From: Taxillus chinensis
Lineage: Eukaryota > Streptophyta > Magnoliopsida > Santalales > Loranthaceae
Length of the DNA: 64,000 nucleotides
NCBI GenBank assembly: GCA_023512835.1
Contig: CM042085.1
Span: forward strand, 1,459,989 to 1,523,988
Reading direction: 5' to 3'
This document shows positions 1 to 11,499 of this stretch, in pieces. The notes beneath the pieces are model-generated. The model was not told the DNA's origin. It saw nothing but the letters and a program-made list of their open reading frames with translations, and searched no databases. Made by a program: the position numbers and the translations under genes. Each line of letters opens with the position of its first letter. Positions within the stretch are counted from its first letter, which is position 1.

Positions 1-3000
1 GAAAATCAACGCCATATTGCAAGACAGCCTGACACCAACACTTGAATGCTGAATACAGAAACAAGATACAACTTGGATAATTAACAAGGGAACAAATACT
101 CACACTAACCAACAGTGTGATTTGACAAAAAAATCCCTTAAAATAATTTTAAAATATTTGAATAATAATATTATAACATAATTTAAATGTTCAAAGAACA
201 CAATTCGAATATATATATATATATATTCCACAGCATTGGAAAAAAAATACAATGTTCAACATAAATACAATGTTTGAATAATTGTTTTCGAACAAATATA
301 ATAAGAAAATTAAACAAGAGTTCGAATAATATTCTTCAAACATTATATTTATGCTCGACATATGTTATTTGAACATTATTAAAAACATTTTATCCGGGCT
401 TTTTTTGTATTCTCTCCCTTATGCACTTCCTGTGTACTTAGCTTTTTAATAAAATTCACTTATAACAAAATAATTCTATTTTTTTAGGCTATTTTTATAA
501 TTTCAAATGGTATTAAAAATTATAAATAGGTATATTAATAACTTTGGTAGGTGTGAACATTCCTCCCCAATTAACAATTGTGGGCAGCAAACAGTTTCAA
601 CAAAGTTTCATTAACAAAAACACAAATATTAATGGGACTGCCACAACTATAAAGTTCTGCAATAAATTTCCAAACATCCATATATCAAGCTTGCCATTAA
701 CAACCCAAATATTTTACAGATAATCAGATAAAGAATATATTGAAGATATCAACATAATTCAATCAGGAACCACTGAGAATAAAATCCAACCCAAGGTAAA
801 CACGCAAAAATCAAGCATATTTAAATATAGGCATGAAGAAAACAATGGTAGCCTCTTTTCCTTGATATAAATCAAAATCCATATAGCAAGTATCAAGGTC
901 GTAAAAATTACTAGGTACCTACACAGTTTACCTAGGTGGTCTTAGATGGTGTGTGTTTCTATACATATATTCTTTCAGTAATAATTATGTTCAAAAAACA
1001 AAACTAAAAACTAAATATTGATATTTTTATGTAGCTTGATGAAAATAGAAGGAAGAAAACAAATAAATCTTTAAAATTACAACAATTTAATAGATATTGA
1101 ATGAAATTTCCTAAGCTGATGCCATGAATACCAACACCAATCCAGTGACCCTTTTTCTCTCTATTCCTCTATTTTTTGTCACTCTTTCTCTCCTCACCCT
1201 CTCTGTCATTCTCCATCTAAGAAGCTGAATCGAGGAAATCAACTGTCACTGACTGCCTGTTAAGACATCTAGGTCATGTTTAGACAGTCGAGGACAGTAA
1301 ACTGCACCTAGTCCAGCTTATACAACACTGGCACAAAAACCTTGATTCAGAAAGTATGGCCATTGTTGCAACATTTAAATCAAGTAGTTTAATAGCACCA
1401 CACATTCAACCACATTAATCTTAATACCAATTTTGAATAACAGAACCAACGAATCATACAAATAAAGATATCACTTGATGTAACCTCAAAAAATCTTAAA
1501 CAAACAGCATACATGCTTCCATCTATGAGACAAGAAATGGGCAATACCATTAGCAAAAATAGGCCGGTGAACATCCCTCACATTTCCAAGAATAGGTAGA
1601 ATTCGTAAAAGGACACCTTTTAGTCGTGGAGTAAACTGCAAAGCTTCAATTAATTTTAAAATTTACAGAACAGATTTCAGTTCAAGCAAGGATAATTAAA
1701 AACCACAACATATGAGCTCAAGCTTATTATGCAAGAGGAAAAAGAATTAAATACCATCTGCAGAAGCAAAGTCAGCGAGAATCTGGACCATAGCTGGTAG
1801 AGCTGAACTTGGTCCAGAAAGATGAAAAAATATTTCTTCTAACATCTATTCAAAACAAGAAGAAATTTCTATTAACAGGCTAGTAAAGAATTATTGATCT
1901 CACATGAAAACATCATGAGACTGAAACAGCGTGATAAGAGCCATAATTATACATATTATTAACTCTGAATGGAAAGCACAAATGTTTTGGCACAACAACC
2001 GTCATTGCCTCCACACTCCACAATCATTGCCGCCACCACAACATTCAAACTTATATTATTTATCCACAGATTTACCATTATTAGGGGAAAAAATCAATTT
2101 CTTTCCGATCAATGAACTGACTTATTAACCCTTCCAAATTTCAAAACGTTTCAATCAGTTAAGTTTAGGGCAATTTGCATTTTCTAATTAGCCTTCTTTA
2201 TTATAAATATTTTCAGACACGTGATAACTTCAAATGGTTGATAGACCCAAGAGAACTTATTATGCCTCACGGACCTTAATCAGAGCGTAGCCCAAAAATC
2301 ACTATGTAACAAATTACTTAGTCCATCTCAACACTACCATATCTAAAATCCATTATTATTCTAGATTTACCTAATAACCTTTTTAATAGAAAAGTAGAAG
2401 AAATAATAACTCTTTCTTAATGCTTATTGAGAGGTTACAAACATATATACACACACAATTGAGGAGACCTAATCTAGAAAATAGGAAATTAAATATACGC
2501 CTAAATAATTATAATAATTTGACAGTTAATTAATTGACAACTTATTCCAATTCTGCCTCTTAATTTGGTGCATAGATATCACATATGTTCAACTTGGACA
2601 AAAAGGTATGAAAAGAAACACTAGAAACTACATGTATCATCAATTGTGTAAGTTGACTCGTCCACCTAATATAAGAAACCCCTTTTATACCAAAATTGAA
2701 ATTATCCTTGATGTAATTTATGTCAAATTTAATATGTTTGATTTGATCATGTTGTACAAGATTATTAACTATCTCAAAGGCAGTTGTATTATTTTAAAAA
2801 CAAACATTGGTCAAAGAACCATAACTAAAATCGTGCAAAAAAATACGTAGTCATGAACTTTATAGTTTTATGATGAAGAGCCGATATTCAGCGTCTATAC
2901 AAAACAAGAAAATCATATTCTGTTTCTTACACCTACAAATTACCAAATCATCTATACTAGACAAGAAAATCACATTCTATTTCTTAGTCTCTAAATTACC

Positions 3001-5820
3001 AAATTACCACTTACAAATGACACATACTCAAAAGTAGAATTTTAATTTCTATCTAATTTAAATCCAGTAAAGTTAGAGTCAGTATCTCATAATGTCTAAG
3101 TGTTCATACTTAGAAGGGTTATTTAAATGTCGAGAAAGTATTTTAGAGCCTCCAAACTCCTTCGTTGACTTTTATTGTCAGACTCACAGGGTTATAGCAG
3201 CATGTATAAAACTCCAATAAACAAACAAACAAATAAACAAAGCATGTCATCTCATACATAAGTAAATAATCCTTGGTAAAGCAGCATGTATAGAACTAGC
3301 AACAGACTGTAAATGTTAAATTTCATCCTTTTCTTTTTTTATTATCCTTAATAAATTGCATCATGTCCATGACTATTACAAATTAACAAATATTTAATAA
3401 CTACACTTAACTAAATACAAGCATGACTGCTAAAATATCTGGAAATGAGCAAAAGTACAAGCCCTTCAGGTGCCATATAGTTCAAATGTTGTTTGTGTGA
3501 AAGATTTTCAATCAAGGGGGAAAAGGTGCATATAGAATGTATATCTATCCTTACTAGATCAGGAAAATGCGAGCCTATTGAAACAAGCAGCCCTGCAGCA
3601 GCCCTTTGCCAGTCTGCATTCAGTTCCTACATTACAACAATTAAACATAAAAGGTGATACATAAAGAAATAACTTAATTACAATACGAAAACAAAATCAA
3701 GTCAAGAAGCTGCTCCATCAAAACAGGCAAACAGCAGAAGCCCCAACAATCTTTAGTTTAAAAGTGTAAGAATTTGGGGAACCTTTATTCTTCATAGTGA
3801 TCAGCGATTACTTTTATCAGCATTCATTCAGACTAGTAATGAATAGTGAATAATTTTTTTAGGAAAAACATTTATTAAGGGCACCAAGAAGGTGACAAGA
3901 ACAAGGCAAAAGGTCTGAATAATATCTAAAAACAAACCCCACGAATCCCACATGCCTCATCCATACCCACGTTAGATTCAACCAAAAAAAAAAAAAGCAT
4001 AAATCCTCATAACTAAGTCACCCAACAACAATGAAGAAGAAAATAATCAATGCATTCTCTCAGGCATCAGTCTGAAGCCACACCATAGTAAGGACTTCCC
4101 CCAAGCAGCTTCCCAAGCAAAAATAACTTCATTTATAAGGAATATTAGCTCACCAAGTGGCATTCCAACACTTCTTCCCATTTTCTTCCAATGCTCCCCT
4201 CACATTTTGGACAGTAAAGTGGCGTTTGACCAAGAAACAACCCTTCCTGGAGGCTCTCCACAACACTCATTCCTGCTACCCTTGCACAGGCTTCTCTTAA
4301 ACAGAGTTTCAACAAAAATATATATATATATATCAATTTCTCAATCCTGAGCATTCCAACCAACCCCATCCTGAAAGGAAGCAATCGACCTTTCCTTGAG
4401 AGATGCCAGACAATAAATCACAAGTACCCTACTACCCTTAAAGGCCGCTCTTGGCACCAAACAACCTACCAAAAAGAAATCGTGTCACCCTCCCCCAGCA
4501 TCCATGAAAAAAGAAGGAAATCCACTCACCCCCTCCCTGAACCGTTCCACAACCAGACCCCTCAAAGGGGATGAAGTCCACCCAAAATGATCAAGCTGTG
4601 GATTCAATAACCATCTACCACAAACAACCCCTTTCAACCTCGAAGCACAACTTCCAATATAGTGATTAGTGTAACATGGGAATGTTAATGTGAAAGATGG
4701 TCAAACATAGAGATAAGAAAGATGGTAGAACAGGTTTGCATGTGAATCTTTAAGAGATGGCCCTACTATTCCCTACTTGTGCCCTTGAAGGGGGGTCAAT
4801 AAGAGTGTTCTGAAGGTCTGCAGCTTTCAGAGATCAATGCTCAAAAGGATATGTATTTTTGAAGCACACTTGTTCTTCTGCTTTATATGAAAGGTGAAAG
4901 GTGGTGCTTCTTTGTTCGGATGGGTAGGATAAGGAAAGACCAATCATCGATACATAGCATTGTATTTCTAGCTTCCCTTTGTTTTACTTCAGATTTTTGG
5001 ATACCTCACATGCACCTTGGTGAATGGTGACCCCTCCATTTTCAGTGCTTTTAGAGCCATTATAATATCACAAATCACCCCCCCCCCCCCACACACTACA
5101 CACACACACACACACATCCCAACAAGCAAACATTAATATTGGCAGCCAGGTTTTCAGCCTGCCAGCGCCACGTCATCCAATCAACAGACACACATTCGAC
5201 TATGATAAAACAAATGACGAGAAGAACAAAACTGAACTACAGACATAAATAAATGGGGGTTATGAAACCTTGGATGAGATAATCTCAGCAGTAGCATCCT
5301 TGGCCAGCTTTGCCATGAGAGACTGCTCGACGTCCTGTTGATCTAAGGCTCCGACCCCGAATGCCATGACATGAAACAATCCGGCCATATTCCCAAACCG
5401 CTGAAACACAAAAATGTGTGAACATTGGTTCAGACGCAAGAAACAAGATTACAAGAGATCTCTAGTATCGTCTGTCCGTACCCGACGACCGCCTCGAGAA
5501 GCAACAGAGCAACAGTCGAGGACGAGAAGAGGATTTCTGCGAATTTCGAAAACAAAAACACTTAAAGTCTGGAGAGAGAGAGGGGGAGAGAGTGGTGGGA
5601 TGGTGCTTACATGGAGGCGATGTCCTTGAGAGCGGCGGCGGAAGCATCTCTGACGACCGGTGATTCATCGGCGAGCAATGAAACGATGACCTGAACGGCC
5701 TCTGAGAGACGAACCAAAGACCGAATCAAATGTCAGAACATGGAGAAACAATTGGACCGAGGTTGAAGGAGAGAAGAAACCTGGTGCGGGGATTGAGATG
5801 ACAGCGCTCGAATAAGCCAT
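1..5820 (-). CDS. SGR6: SGR6-like HEAT-repeat (maestro-type) protein, 5' part, cut by window edge
   Basis: Eight exons give the first ~208 residues: 5781-5820, 5611-5701, 5482-5536, 5269-5400, 3555-3626, 1755-1845, 1548-1643 and 1-48 (continuing past the edge). All joins are GT-AG and all phases agree. The start at 5820 gives [20 protein letters not shown], whose IPAPEAVQV begins the plant SHOOT GRAVITROPISM 6 family. Later blocks also match it: [56 protein letters not shown] and AFKCWCQA. Family knowledge: very long (about 1700 residues) alpha-helical HEAT-repeat protein, related to animal MROH1, linked in Arabidopsis to shoot gravitropism and vacuolar membrane behaviour. About one eighth of the protein is present. 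Introns 49-1547, 1846-3554 and 3627-5268 are long; the last holds a retroelement-like segment. No stop or frame break was seen. Confidence 0.9.
3850..4660 (-). mobile_element. Possible non-LTR retroelement remnant in an SGR6 intron
   Basis: This part of the 3627-5268 intron has a more even base composition than its surroundings. Read on the minus strand it ends near 3855-3885 with a GGTGCCCTTAATAAATG-like stretch followed by T/A-rich sequence, which resembles the 3' ends of plant LINE copies. No reading frame for reverse transcriptase or endonuclease survives; the longest frame (4145-4384) matches nothing I recognise. It lies in the same orientation as the host gene. The assignment rests on resemblance only; it could be ordinary intron sequence. 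Confidence 0.25.
5075..5118. repeat. Poly-C followed by (CA)n microsatellite
   Basis: A run of about 13 C is followed by ACAC repeats with one interruption, inside the long SGR6 intron. Length is likely polymorphic and prone to sequencing error. Confidence 0.8.
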
Positions 5821-7730
5821 GCGAATTTGATAAACCCACGGAGGGGAAGGAGGGACGATGAGGAGGGGAAGGAGAAGACGGACAGAGACAAGCTGGAGAC
5901 CACCGGTACAGCCTATCACTCCGGGTTTGCCATCAGGAAATTATGTAGAACTAATATTACATCATGCCCGAGGCTCGAGCATGAGTAAAAAATCGAGCAG
6001 AGATTTAGAGTCTTTTAGTTGTTTAAGAAATAAAAAGTGTTGCCGGTGCAAATATGTCCACTTAAAGCTTTAGTGCAAAATAGGTTGATTGTTCTACACT
6101 TCTGATTTGGGAAGCTCGATTTGAGGGTCTTGTATCAAATATACTATCCAATAAAGGCTCGAAACTGATTCTGATGAAAAGTGATCAAATATACTTGTTA
6201 TTCTGATCAAATAACAAGTATCAAGTAGGAATGCTCGAGCTGCATGACTGGCTTTGTTTTTTTATTTTCAGAATTATTATTAGTTATTGCGTGGCATATT
6301 ATTATGTATATCTATTGTTGATGTGAGGCTTAAATGAATTTTTTTTTGGATTTAAACCATGTATTAGTCTATCAGGATAGAGAGAGAAGGGGGGCTTCAT
6401 GCCAAAGTGCAATTGCGACTTTAGATTTGTTGTGGGGTCACGGCCACAAATGGTGTGGTCGTAACTAGTAAAAAAAAGGCCTGATGACTATTGATGATTG
6501 AGCAACGGCTTATTCTATGCTTTAGGAGTAGAGTGATACGTTTTTGCTCAATTTTGTATGCTTGATAGTTGATATTAATTCAAGATGTGAAATGTCTACT
6601 TTTCGGATAGATAGTATTGAGCAATGTTATGTTGATGTGTGACATAATATGTTAATGTGGCCTATTTCACATTAACTGAAAATATGATGATGTCATATTG
6701 TTAGTTTCTCGTAATACTGTCATTTATTAATTAATGGAATTGGATTTTTTTATTAAAGCTTGTTGTGATTTACGTTAGATTACCAATCAGGCAGGCTTTA
6801 AATTTCAAATGAGTTTTTTTTCCTTTGGAACAAATATTAAAGCACAAGTAATATTTTTTTATATTTTTAATATTTATTTTTTAAATGAAAAATATTATTC
6901 ACTATATATTCTTATTAAACTATATAAAAAGCTCACATGTCTCTTTGTTTTTTATAAATTTTATTTTTATTTCATAATAAATTATAATAAAATTACTATT
7001 AATAAAAATAATATAAATTTTACTTTATAAGAAGTCATTAAGAAAATTTATTATTGTATTTATTTGTATAAAAAATTTAAATATGTAAACTTAAAGAAAA
7101 TAATTGAGTAATTAACTAGAACATTCGTATCGTAGTAATCTCTTTAAATTTTGCTATCCAAAATAACTAAAAATATCACTGTTTTATTTTAACAAACTAT
7201 TTTAAAGCTCACACTTTTCAGGCTATATATTTTAAATATTTATCACTTAAAATATTTTCTAAAAAAATATTTATTTATTTTAAATTTTAAAATTAAATAT
7301 GATAAAAAAATAAAAGTAAATATCTGTGAGAAAAAATAATATTTTAATATAAAAATATAAATAGTATTCGACTAAATTTAAAATTTTATTATTTATTTTA
7401 TTAAATTTTTTATTATAATAGATAATTTAAAAAGTATAAATTCGTTAATTTTATTTTATTTTTAAAATACAGTTATTTTTAAATAAATTTCCATCACTAA
7501 AAAAGTATAAATTCGGGATTGTCCGTATCACACAGGAGTCGCCCCAAATTGCGCTAGAACTGACCAGATCTATCAGCCACTGGATTAGCGGTATGCAATA
7601 AACAGCATGTATTGTCTCGCAACAAGGACTCGTTTGCTACGTAGAAATAAAATTATTCAAACGGAAATGATCGTCGTCCTGCGCCACAAACCCCACCCCC
7701 GGGCGAAACGGCCTCAACACACTCCGCTAC
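5821..7730. other. Upstream region of SGR6, no gene seen
   Basis: About 1.9 kb between the SGR6 start codon and the kinase remnant. The first ~250 bases should hold the SGR6 promoter and leader, but no clear TATA box was found. From about 6800 to 7520 the DNA is extremely AT-rich with no credible frame. A perfect 12-base inverted repeat with a 7-base loop lies at 6191-6221. The short frames here have no family resemblance. Confidence 0.6.
6191..6221. repeat. Perfect 12-base hairpin
   Basis: ATACTTGTTATT (6191-6202) and its exact reverse complement AATAACAAGTAT (6210-6221) flank a 7-base loop. The motif GATCAAATA occurs both just before the left arm and across the loop. It may be the residue of a small inverted-repeat transposon; no function can be shown. 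Confidence 0.7.
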
Positions 7731-7916
7731 TGCTATAATATTACGCAGCGTGCCCTCTTTGCTCTCCCCTGAAACGGAATTGTCCTGTGCAGGAGCTCAT
7801 AGAGGAACACCCCGAACGCCCACCAGTCCACGCCCTACTCCGCTCACCACCTCCGGCGCCACCTCGAATACACCGCGTGCCCCGGACCCGTTCTCGACCG
7901 CGAGGACCACATTAAA
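7731..7916 (-). pseudogene. Fragment of an AGC-type protein kinase domain, frameshifted
   Basis: Three pieces of a kinase domain lie in family order on the minus strand. Piece a (7916-7839) encodes EVAPEVVSG, the APE segment that closes the activation loop. Piece b (7831-7768), in another frame, encodes VDWWAFGVFLYELL then PFQG, the strongly conserved subdomain IX block of plant AGCVIII kinases. Piece c (7766-7731), back in frame a, encodes ESKEGTLRNIIA. Two frame changes, loss of the usual GTHEY before APE, and absence of the N-lobe, HRD and DFG motifs show it is dead. GC content is far above the flanks, as expected of a formerly coding piece. The subfamily (PINOID-like, D6PK-like or other) cannot be settled. 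Confidence 0.72.
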
Positions 7917-7921
7917 TTTGC

Positions 7922-8577
7922 TAATTCATGACAAATGGGATAATTTGGAATGTTACATGTTCTCGCTGATACATGGAACTTGCTAGTGCATCTGCAGCGA
8001 TTTCAGAGCGTGAACATTTGGAAACATATGCCCATAAGTGGGCAGCAGGGGTGAATTGAGGAAATTCATGAGACCCTTTATTGTGTGTTCGTCTTTGAAG
8101 CCGTAACTTGGCAGGCACAGTGGCCCATCCACTCACTAAAATTGTGCAACGGACGATTCGAATTTAATAAATTTTTATAAAATACCTAAACAAATCAACC
8201 CAAAACAGAATGACTAATCAAAATGGCGACAGAAAAAAAAAACATTACATTGATAATCGAACACTGTTCACAAATTCGTTGAGGCCTCAAGGGAAACTCT
8301 CTAACGATCAACACGATAAGATAGAAAATGCACAGATTGGGTTAAAAATTAAGAAAAGAGTATAAACAAGAAAGCAAGCACTCACACTGCCTTAAAATCC
8401 CTATAGTCAACATCAACAACCACACATCTGTTACGTCTCATTAACCCCCACATAAGAGAGTCCACGGAATCAATAACAATGCAGGAAAAAGGGGATATAT
8501 AAATTTAAAAAAATCACTTCATGACCAAACCAGGCATAAACCAATTCCAAATCCCCAATAATACAAAGACGCAAACC
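7922..8577. other. Spacer and H2B 3' region, no gene seen
   Basis: Unremarkable sequence between the kinase remnant and the first H2B stop codon. The part from about 8300 to 8577 probably includes the H2B 3' untranslated region. No further kinase motif was found here. Confidence 0.5.
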
Positions 8578-9012
8578 CTAGGAGCTGGTAAACTTGGTGA
8601 CAGCCTTGGTGCCCTCAGAGACGGCGTGCTTGGCAAGCTCACCAGGCAACACAAGCCTGACGGCGGTTTGGATCTCCCGGGACGTGATGGTAGGTTTCTT
8701 ATTGTAGCGAGCGAGGCGGGACGATTCCTGAGCAAGCTTCTCGAAGATGTCGTTGATGAAACTGTTCATAATGCCCATAGCCTTTCCGGAGATGCCGATG
8801 TCGGGGTGGACCTGCTTAAGGACCTTGAAGATGTAGATCTTGTACGTCTCCACGCTCTTCTTCGCCTTCTTCCGCTTCTTCTCCACGGACAAGGAGTCCT
8901 TGGAGACCTTCTTCTCCGCTCGAGGCTTCTTCTCCGCCGCGGCAGCAGCGGCGGCGGTTTCAGACTCGGCGGGCTTCTTGCCGGCGGGCTTCTTCTCGGC
9001 CTTGGGAGCCAT
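8578..9012 (-). CDS. H2B: Histone H2B (copy 1)
   Basis: Intronless frame of 144 residues. The N-terminal tail starts [16 protein letters not shown], is rich in Lys and Ala (an alanine run near residues 20-26), and carries the sites usually acetylated in plant H2B. The histone fold follows: [19 protein letters not shown], then [18 protein letters not shown], then the [19 protein letters not shown] block. The tail ends AVTKFTSS, containing the conserved C-terminal Lys that is mono-ubiquitinated in plants. It pairs with H2A in the nucleosome core. Copy 2, 1.8 kb upstream on the same strand, is nearly identical in the fold and differs in the tail, so this is a tandem duplication. The promoter carries a histone-type element and a TATA box (separate entry). 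Confidence 0.98.
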   Translation of the reverse strand: MAPKAEKKPAGKKPAESETAAAAAAAEKKPRAEKKVSKDSLSVEKKRKKAKKSVETYKIYIFKVLKQVHPDIGISGKAMGIMNSFINDIFEKLAQESSRLARYNKKPTITSREIQTAVRLVLPGELAKHAVSEGTKAVTKFTSS

Positions 9013-9098
9013 TTGAGGGTCTCGCAGAGAAAGAAACTAGGGTTTGGAGATGTTATATTGTGGTATTGAATGGTTGGTTAGACGTGCGACAGGTTTGT

Positions 9099-9152
9099 TT
9101 ATATAGGGGTTCGAGGTTCCCTCTCATTGGTGGATTTAGATTGACGCGGATC
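9099..9152 (-). promoter_or_regulatory. H2B copy 1 promoter: reverse octamer, CCAAT box, TATA box
   Basis: On the minus strand the order is GATCCGCG (9152-9145), 13 bases, ACCAATGA (9131-9124), then TATATAA (9105-9099), about 90 bases before the ATG. Reverse octamer plus CCAAT box at this spacing is the known plant histone type III element, tied to S-phase and meristem expression. The same arrangement occurs before copy 2. Confidence 0.8.
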
Positions 9153-9249
9153 GAGGTCATTGACCGTCACTTTCCTCGCATTATAAAATGGACGATCGAG
9201 ATTAACATTTGTAGAAAGCCCATCTCCTCCTCACTTTCCTCACATTGAC

Positions 9250-10820
9250 CGTCATTTTGTTAATCCCCTTAACAAAGTTCAATTATTTATACCTTTTATT
9301 TTATAAATTCAACTTTAAAATACATTTTGTATTAAACAATATCACTCGAAATAAAATCATTATAGCTATATAAATATATATATATATGGATATATACAAA
9401 AGTTCAAAAATTATTTATAAAATTATTAAATTTAATGAGATAGTATTCAAAATAATCAAAATTCGAAAATAGAACCCATAAATCATTTTTAATTAATTAG
9501 ATTCTATTTCAAGTTAATTTGACTTCGTGTGAAATTTAATTTTACGATAATTATTCGATTTCATTCGGTTTCATTATTTCAATTTTACAATTTGCACACA
9601 ATCATCCAATCTCATGCGAACTCAAATCAATTTTTACATAATCATTAAATATTTACATACGAGCTTAATATTACTGTATAAAATTATGTTAACAATAATT
9701 TTAAAATATTATTTAAATTGATAAAAATTATAATGGTAGCATTTGCACTTGTTTAATGTACACCTAATTAACAATAATAGCTTTATTTTTTAATAACAAT
9801 AATAATCCTATAATATAATAGTAACAATAATAATGACTTTTACAAATATAAATAAAAAGGATCTTGAAATTTAATAATGGACATCTAATCTCAAACATTG
9901 TTTTTTATTAAATATTATATTTTTAAGCATAATAAATAATTTTAAAAAAAAATATTTGAATATAAACATTATATTCAAATATGATAATTTCATCGATAAA
10001 AAACAAATACTCAATCATTATTTAGGCACTATTTGATATGTCCAAATTAAACATACCGAGTACCGAATTTGAAAATGTTGAATCTCACTCTAACTTAAAA
10101 TTAATATAAATTAAATTTTATCTTTTAAAATAGTTGATCACATAATTATTTTTCTTTTTTATTACTAGATTCATGTGTTCGCTTTTGCATATATTTAACA
10201 AAATCAACCAACCCATATAGATTAATAAATTACTTCAATCCCTATATAGATTCAATCTTGCAATTTAAATTTTACGCTAACTTGATTCTGAACTTAATTC
10301 TGACAATTTCACCTATCTTCAGTGGTTTTATGAAGATAGAACTCATTATAAGGTTAATGGCTAGCTCCTATTCCACCAGACAGATCTGTATGAAAAAAGC
10401 CTGATTGGCTCATGAAATGTAATTATCATTTAAAATGTTTCATAATAGGAGTAATACTTCTCAAATATTCTCTGGCGCGTATATGTTCTTAGAAAATAGC
10501 CAAACGTACCGTTATCTAGTTAGGTTTTTAATCATACAGAATGTTCTATTCTTAATCGTACGTATGGATGAATGTTTCCTCGTACAATTTTTTGGTATTA
10601 CAGATTCGCAACCAGGGGAGGGAAGGGGAAGGAACACAAATCAAAGCCGATTTGTATCAGACGCTAAGACAAGCAGATTGACAATAGATCTTAAGCCGAT
10701 AGCGAACAACCAAAAATCAAAAGAAAACAAACAGTGTCTCAATTATATAAGCAATACCGCAGGTTTTCTGTAATACATTTGCCCATTAAGAGAAAGAACT
10801 CCTTGAAAATCGAGAAAGCC
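9250..10820. other. Spacer between the two H2B genes
   Basis: Very AT-rich to about 10,430, with simple AT repeats near 9370-9390. From about 10,600 to 10,820 composition changes, probably the 3' untranslated region of H2B copy 2. An open frame at 10,435-10,773 on the plus strand shows no family features. Confidence 0.5.
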
Positions 10821-11246
10821 CTAAGAGCTGGTAAACTTGGTGACTGCCTTGGTGCCCTCAGAGACGGCGTGCTTGGCTAGCTCACCAGGCAACACAAGCC
10901 TGACGGCGGTTTGGATCTCCCGGGACGTGATGGTAGGCTTCTTGTTGTAGCGAGCGAGGCGGGAAGATTCCTGGGCGAGCTTCTCGAAGATGTCGTTGAT
11001 GAAGCTGTTCATGATGCCCATGGCCTTGCCGGAGATGCCAATGTCCGGGTGGACCTGCTTGAGCACCTTGAAGATGTAGATCTTGTACGTCTCCACGCTC
11101 TTCTTTGCCTTCTTTCTCTTTTTCTCTCCGGAAGAGGCGTCCTTGGACACCTTTTTCTCCGCCCGGGGCTTCTTCTCCGCCGCAACGACAGGCTCGGCCT
11201 CGGCGGGCCTCTTGCCGGCCGGCTTCTTCTCCGCCTTAGGAGCCAT
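10821..11246 (-). CDS. H2B: Histone H2B (copy 2)
   Basis: Intronless frame of 141 residues. The open frame extends 27 codons further upstream, but the start is set at 11246 because [16 protein letters not shown] matches the H2B N-terminus and copy 1. The histone fold and C-terminal AVTKFTSS are the same as in copy 1. The tail lacks copy 1's alanine run and has [16 protein letters not shown] where copy 1 has [16 protein letters not shown]. Third codon positions differ at many sites, so the duplication is not recent or has drifted silently under strong protein constraint. Its promoter has the same type III element and TATA box, plus an extra E2F-like site not seen in copy 1. Confidence 0.98.
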   Translation of the reverse strand: MAPKAEKKPAGKRPAEAEPVVAAEKKPRAEKKVSKDASSGEKKRKKAKKSVETYKIYIFKVLKQVHPDIGISGKAMGIMNSFINDIFEKLAQESSRLARYNKKPTITSREIQTAVRLVLPGELAKHAVSEGTKAVTKFTSS

Positions 11247-11364
11247 CAGAGGGTTGCACGAAGAAACTAGGGTTTCGAAATCGAGGGGATGAGAGGGCCG
11301 ATACCGGAGGAGGGGAGAGAAAAGCAAGCGATCGGCGTTGGGATGTTTGGGGATTGGGTTTTGT

Positions 11365-11497
11365 TTATATAGGGGTTTTTAGGGGTGCTCTCATTGGTGG
11401 ATTTGAGTTGACGCGGATCGAGGGCCACAACCGTCTATTTATTTATATTTGATTGGACGGTTCAGATTGATGTAATGAATTATAGTGGAGCGGGAAA
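11365..11497 (-). promoter_or_regulatory. H2B copy 2 promoter: E2F-like site, reverse octamer, CCAAT, TATA
   Basis: On the minus strand: TTTCCCGC (11497-11490), an exact match to the plant E2F consensus TTTSSCGC; GATCCGCG (11419-11412); 13 bases; ACCAATGA (11398-11391); TATATAA (11371-11365), about 120 bases before the ATG. The octamer-CCAAT block and the bases between are almost identical to copy 1. E2F sites drive S-phase expression of replication genes in plants. Confidence 0.78.
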
Positions 11498-11499
11498 AT

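Noticed and set aside
7750..7986. Plus-strand 78-codon frame
   Set aside because: Antisense shadow of the kinase remnant, which is recognisable only on the minus strand.
8521..9069. Plus-strand 182-codon frame over H2B copy 1
   Set aside because: Antisense shadow of the H2B gene; GC-rich histone codons leave the reverse strand open. The same holds for 10,911-11,270.
10435..10773. Plus-strand 112-codon frame between the H2B genes
   Set aside because: No recognisable motif; partly overlaps the presumed 3' untranslated region of H2B copy 2.
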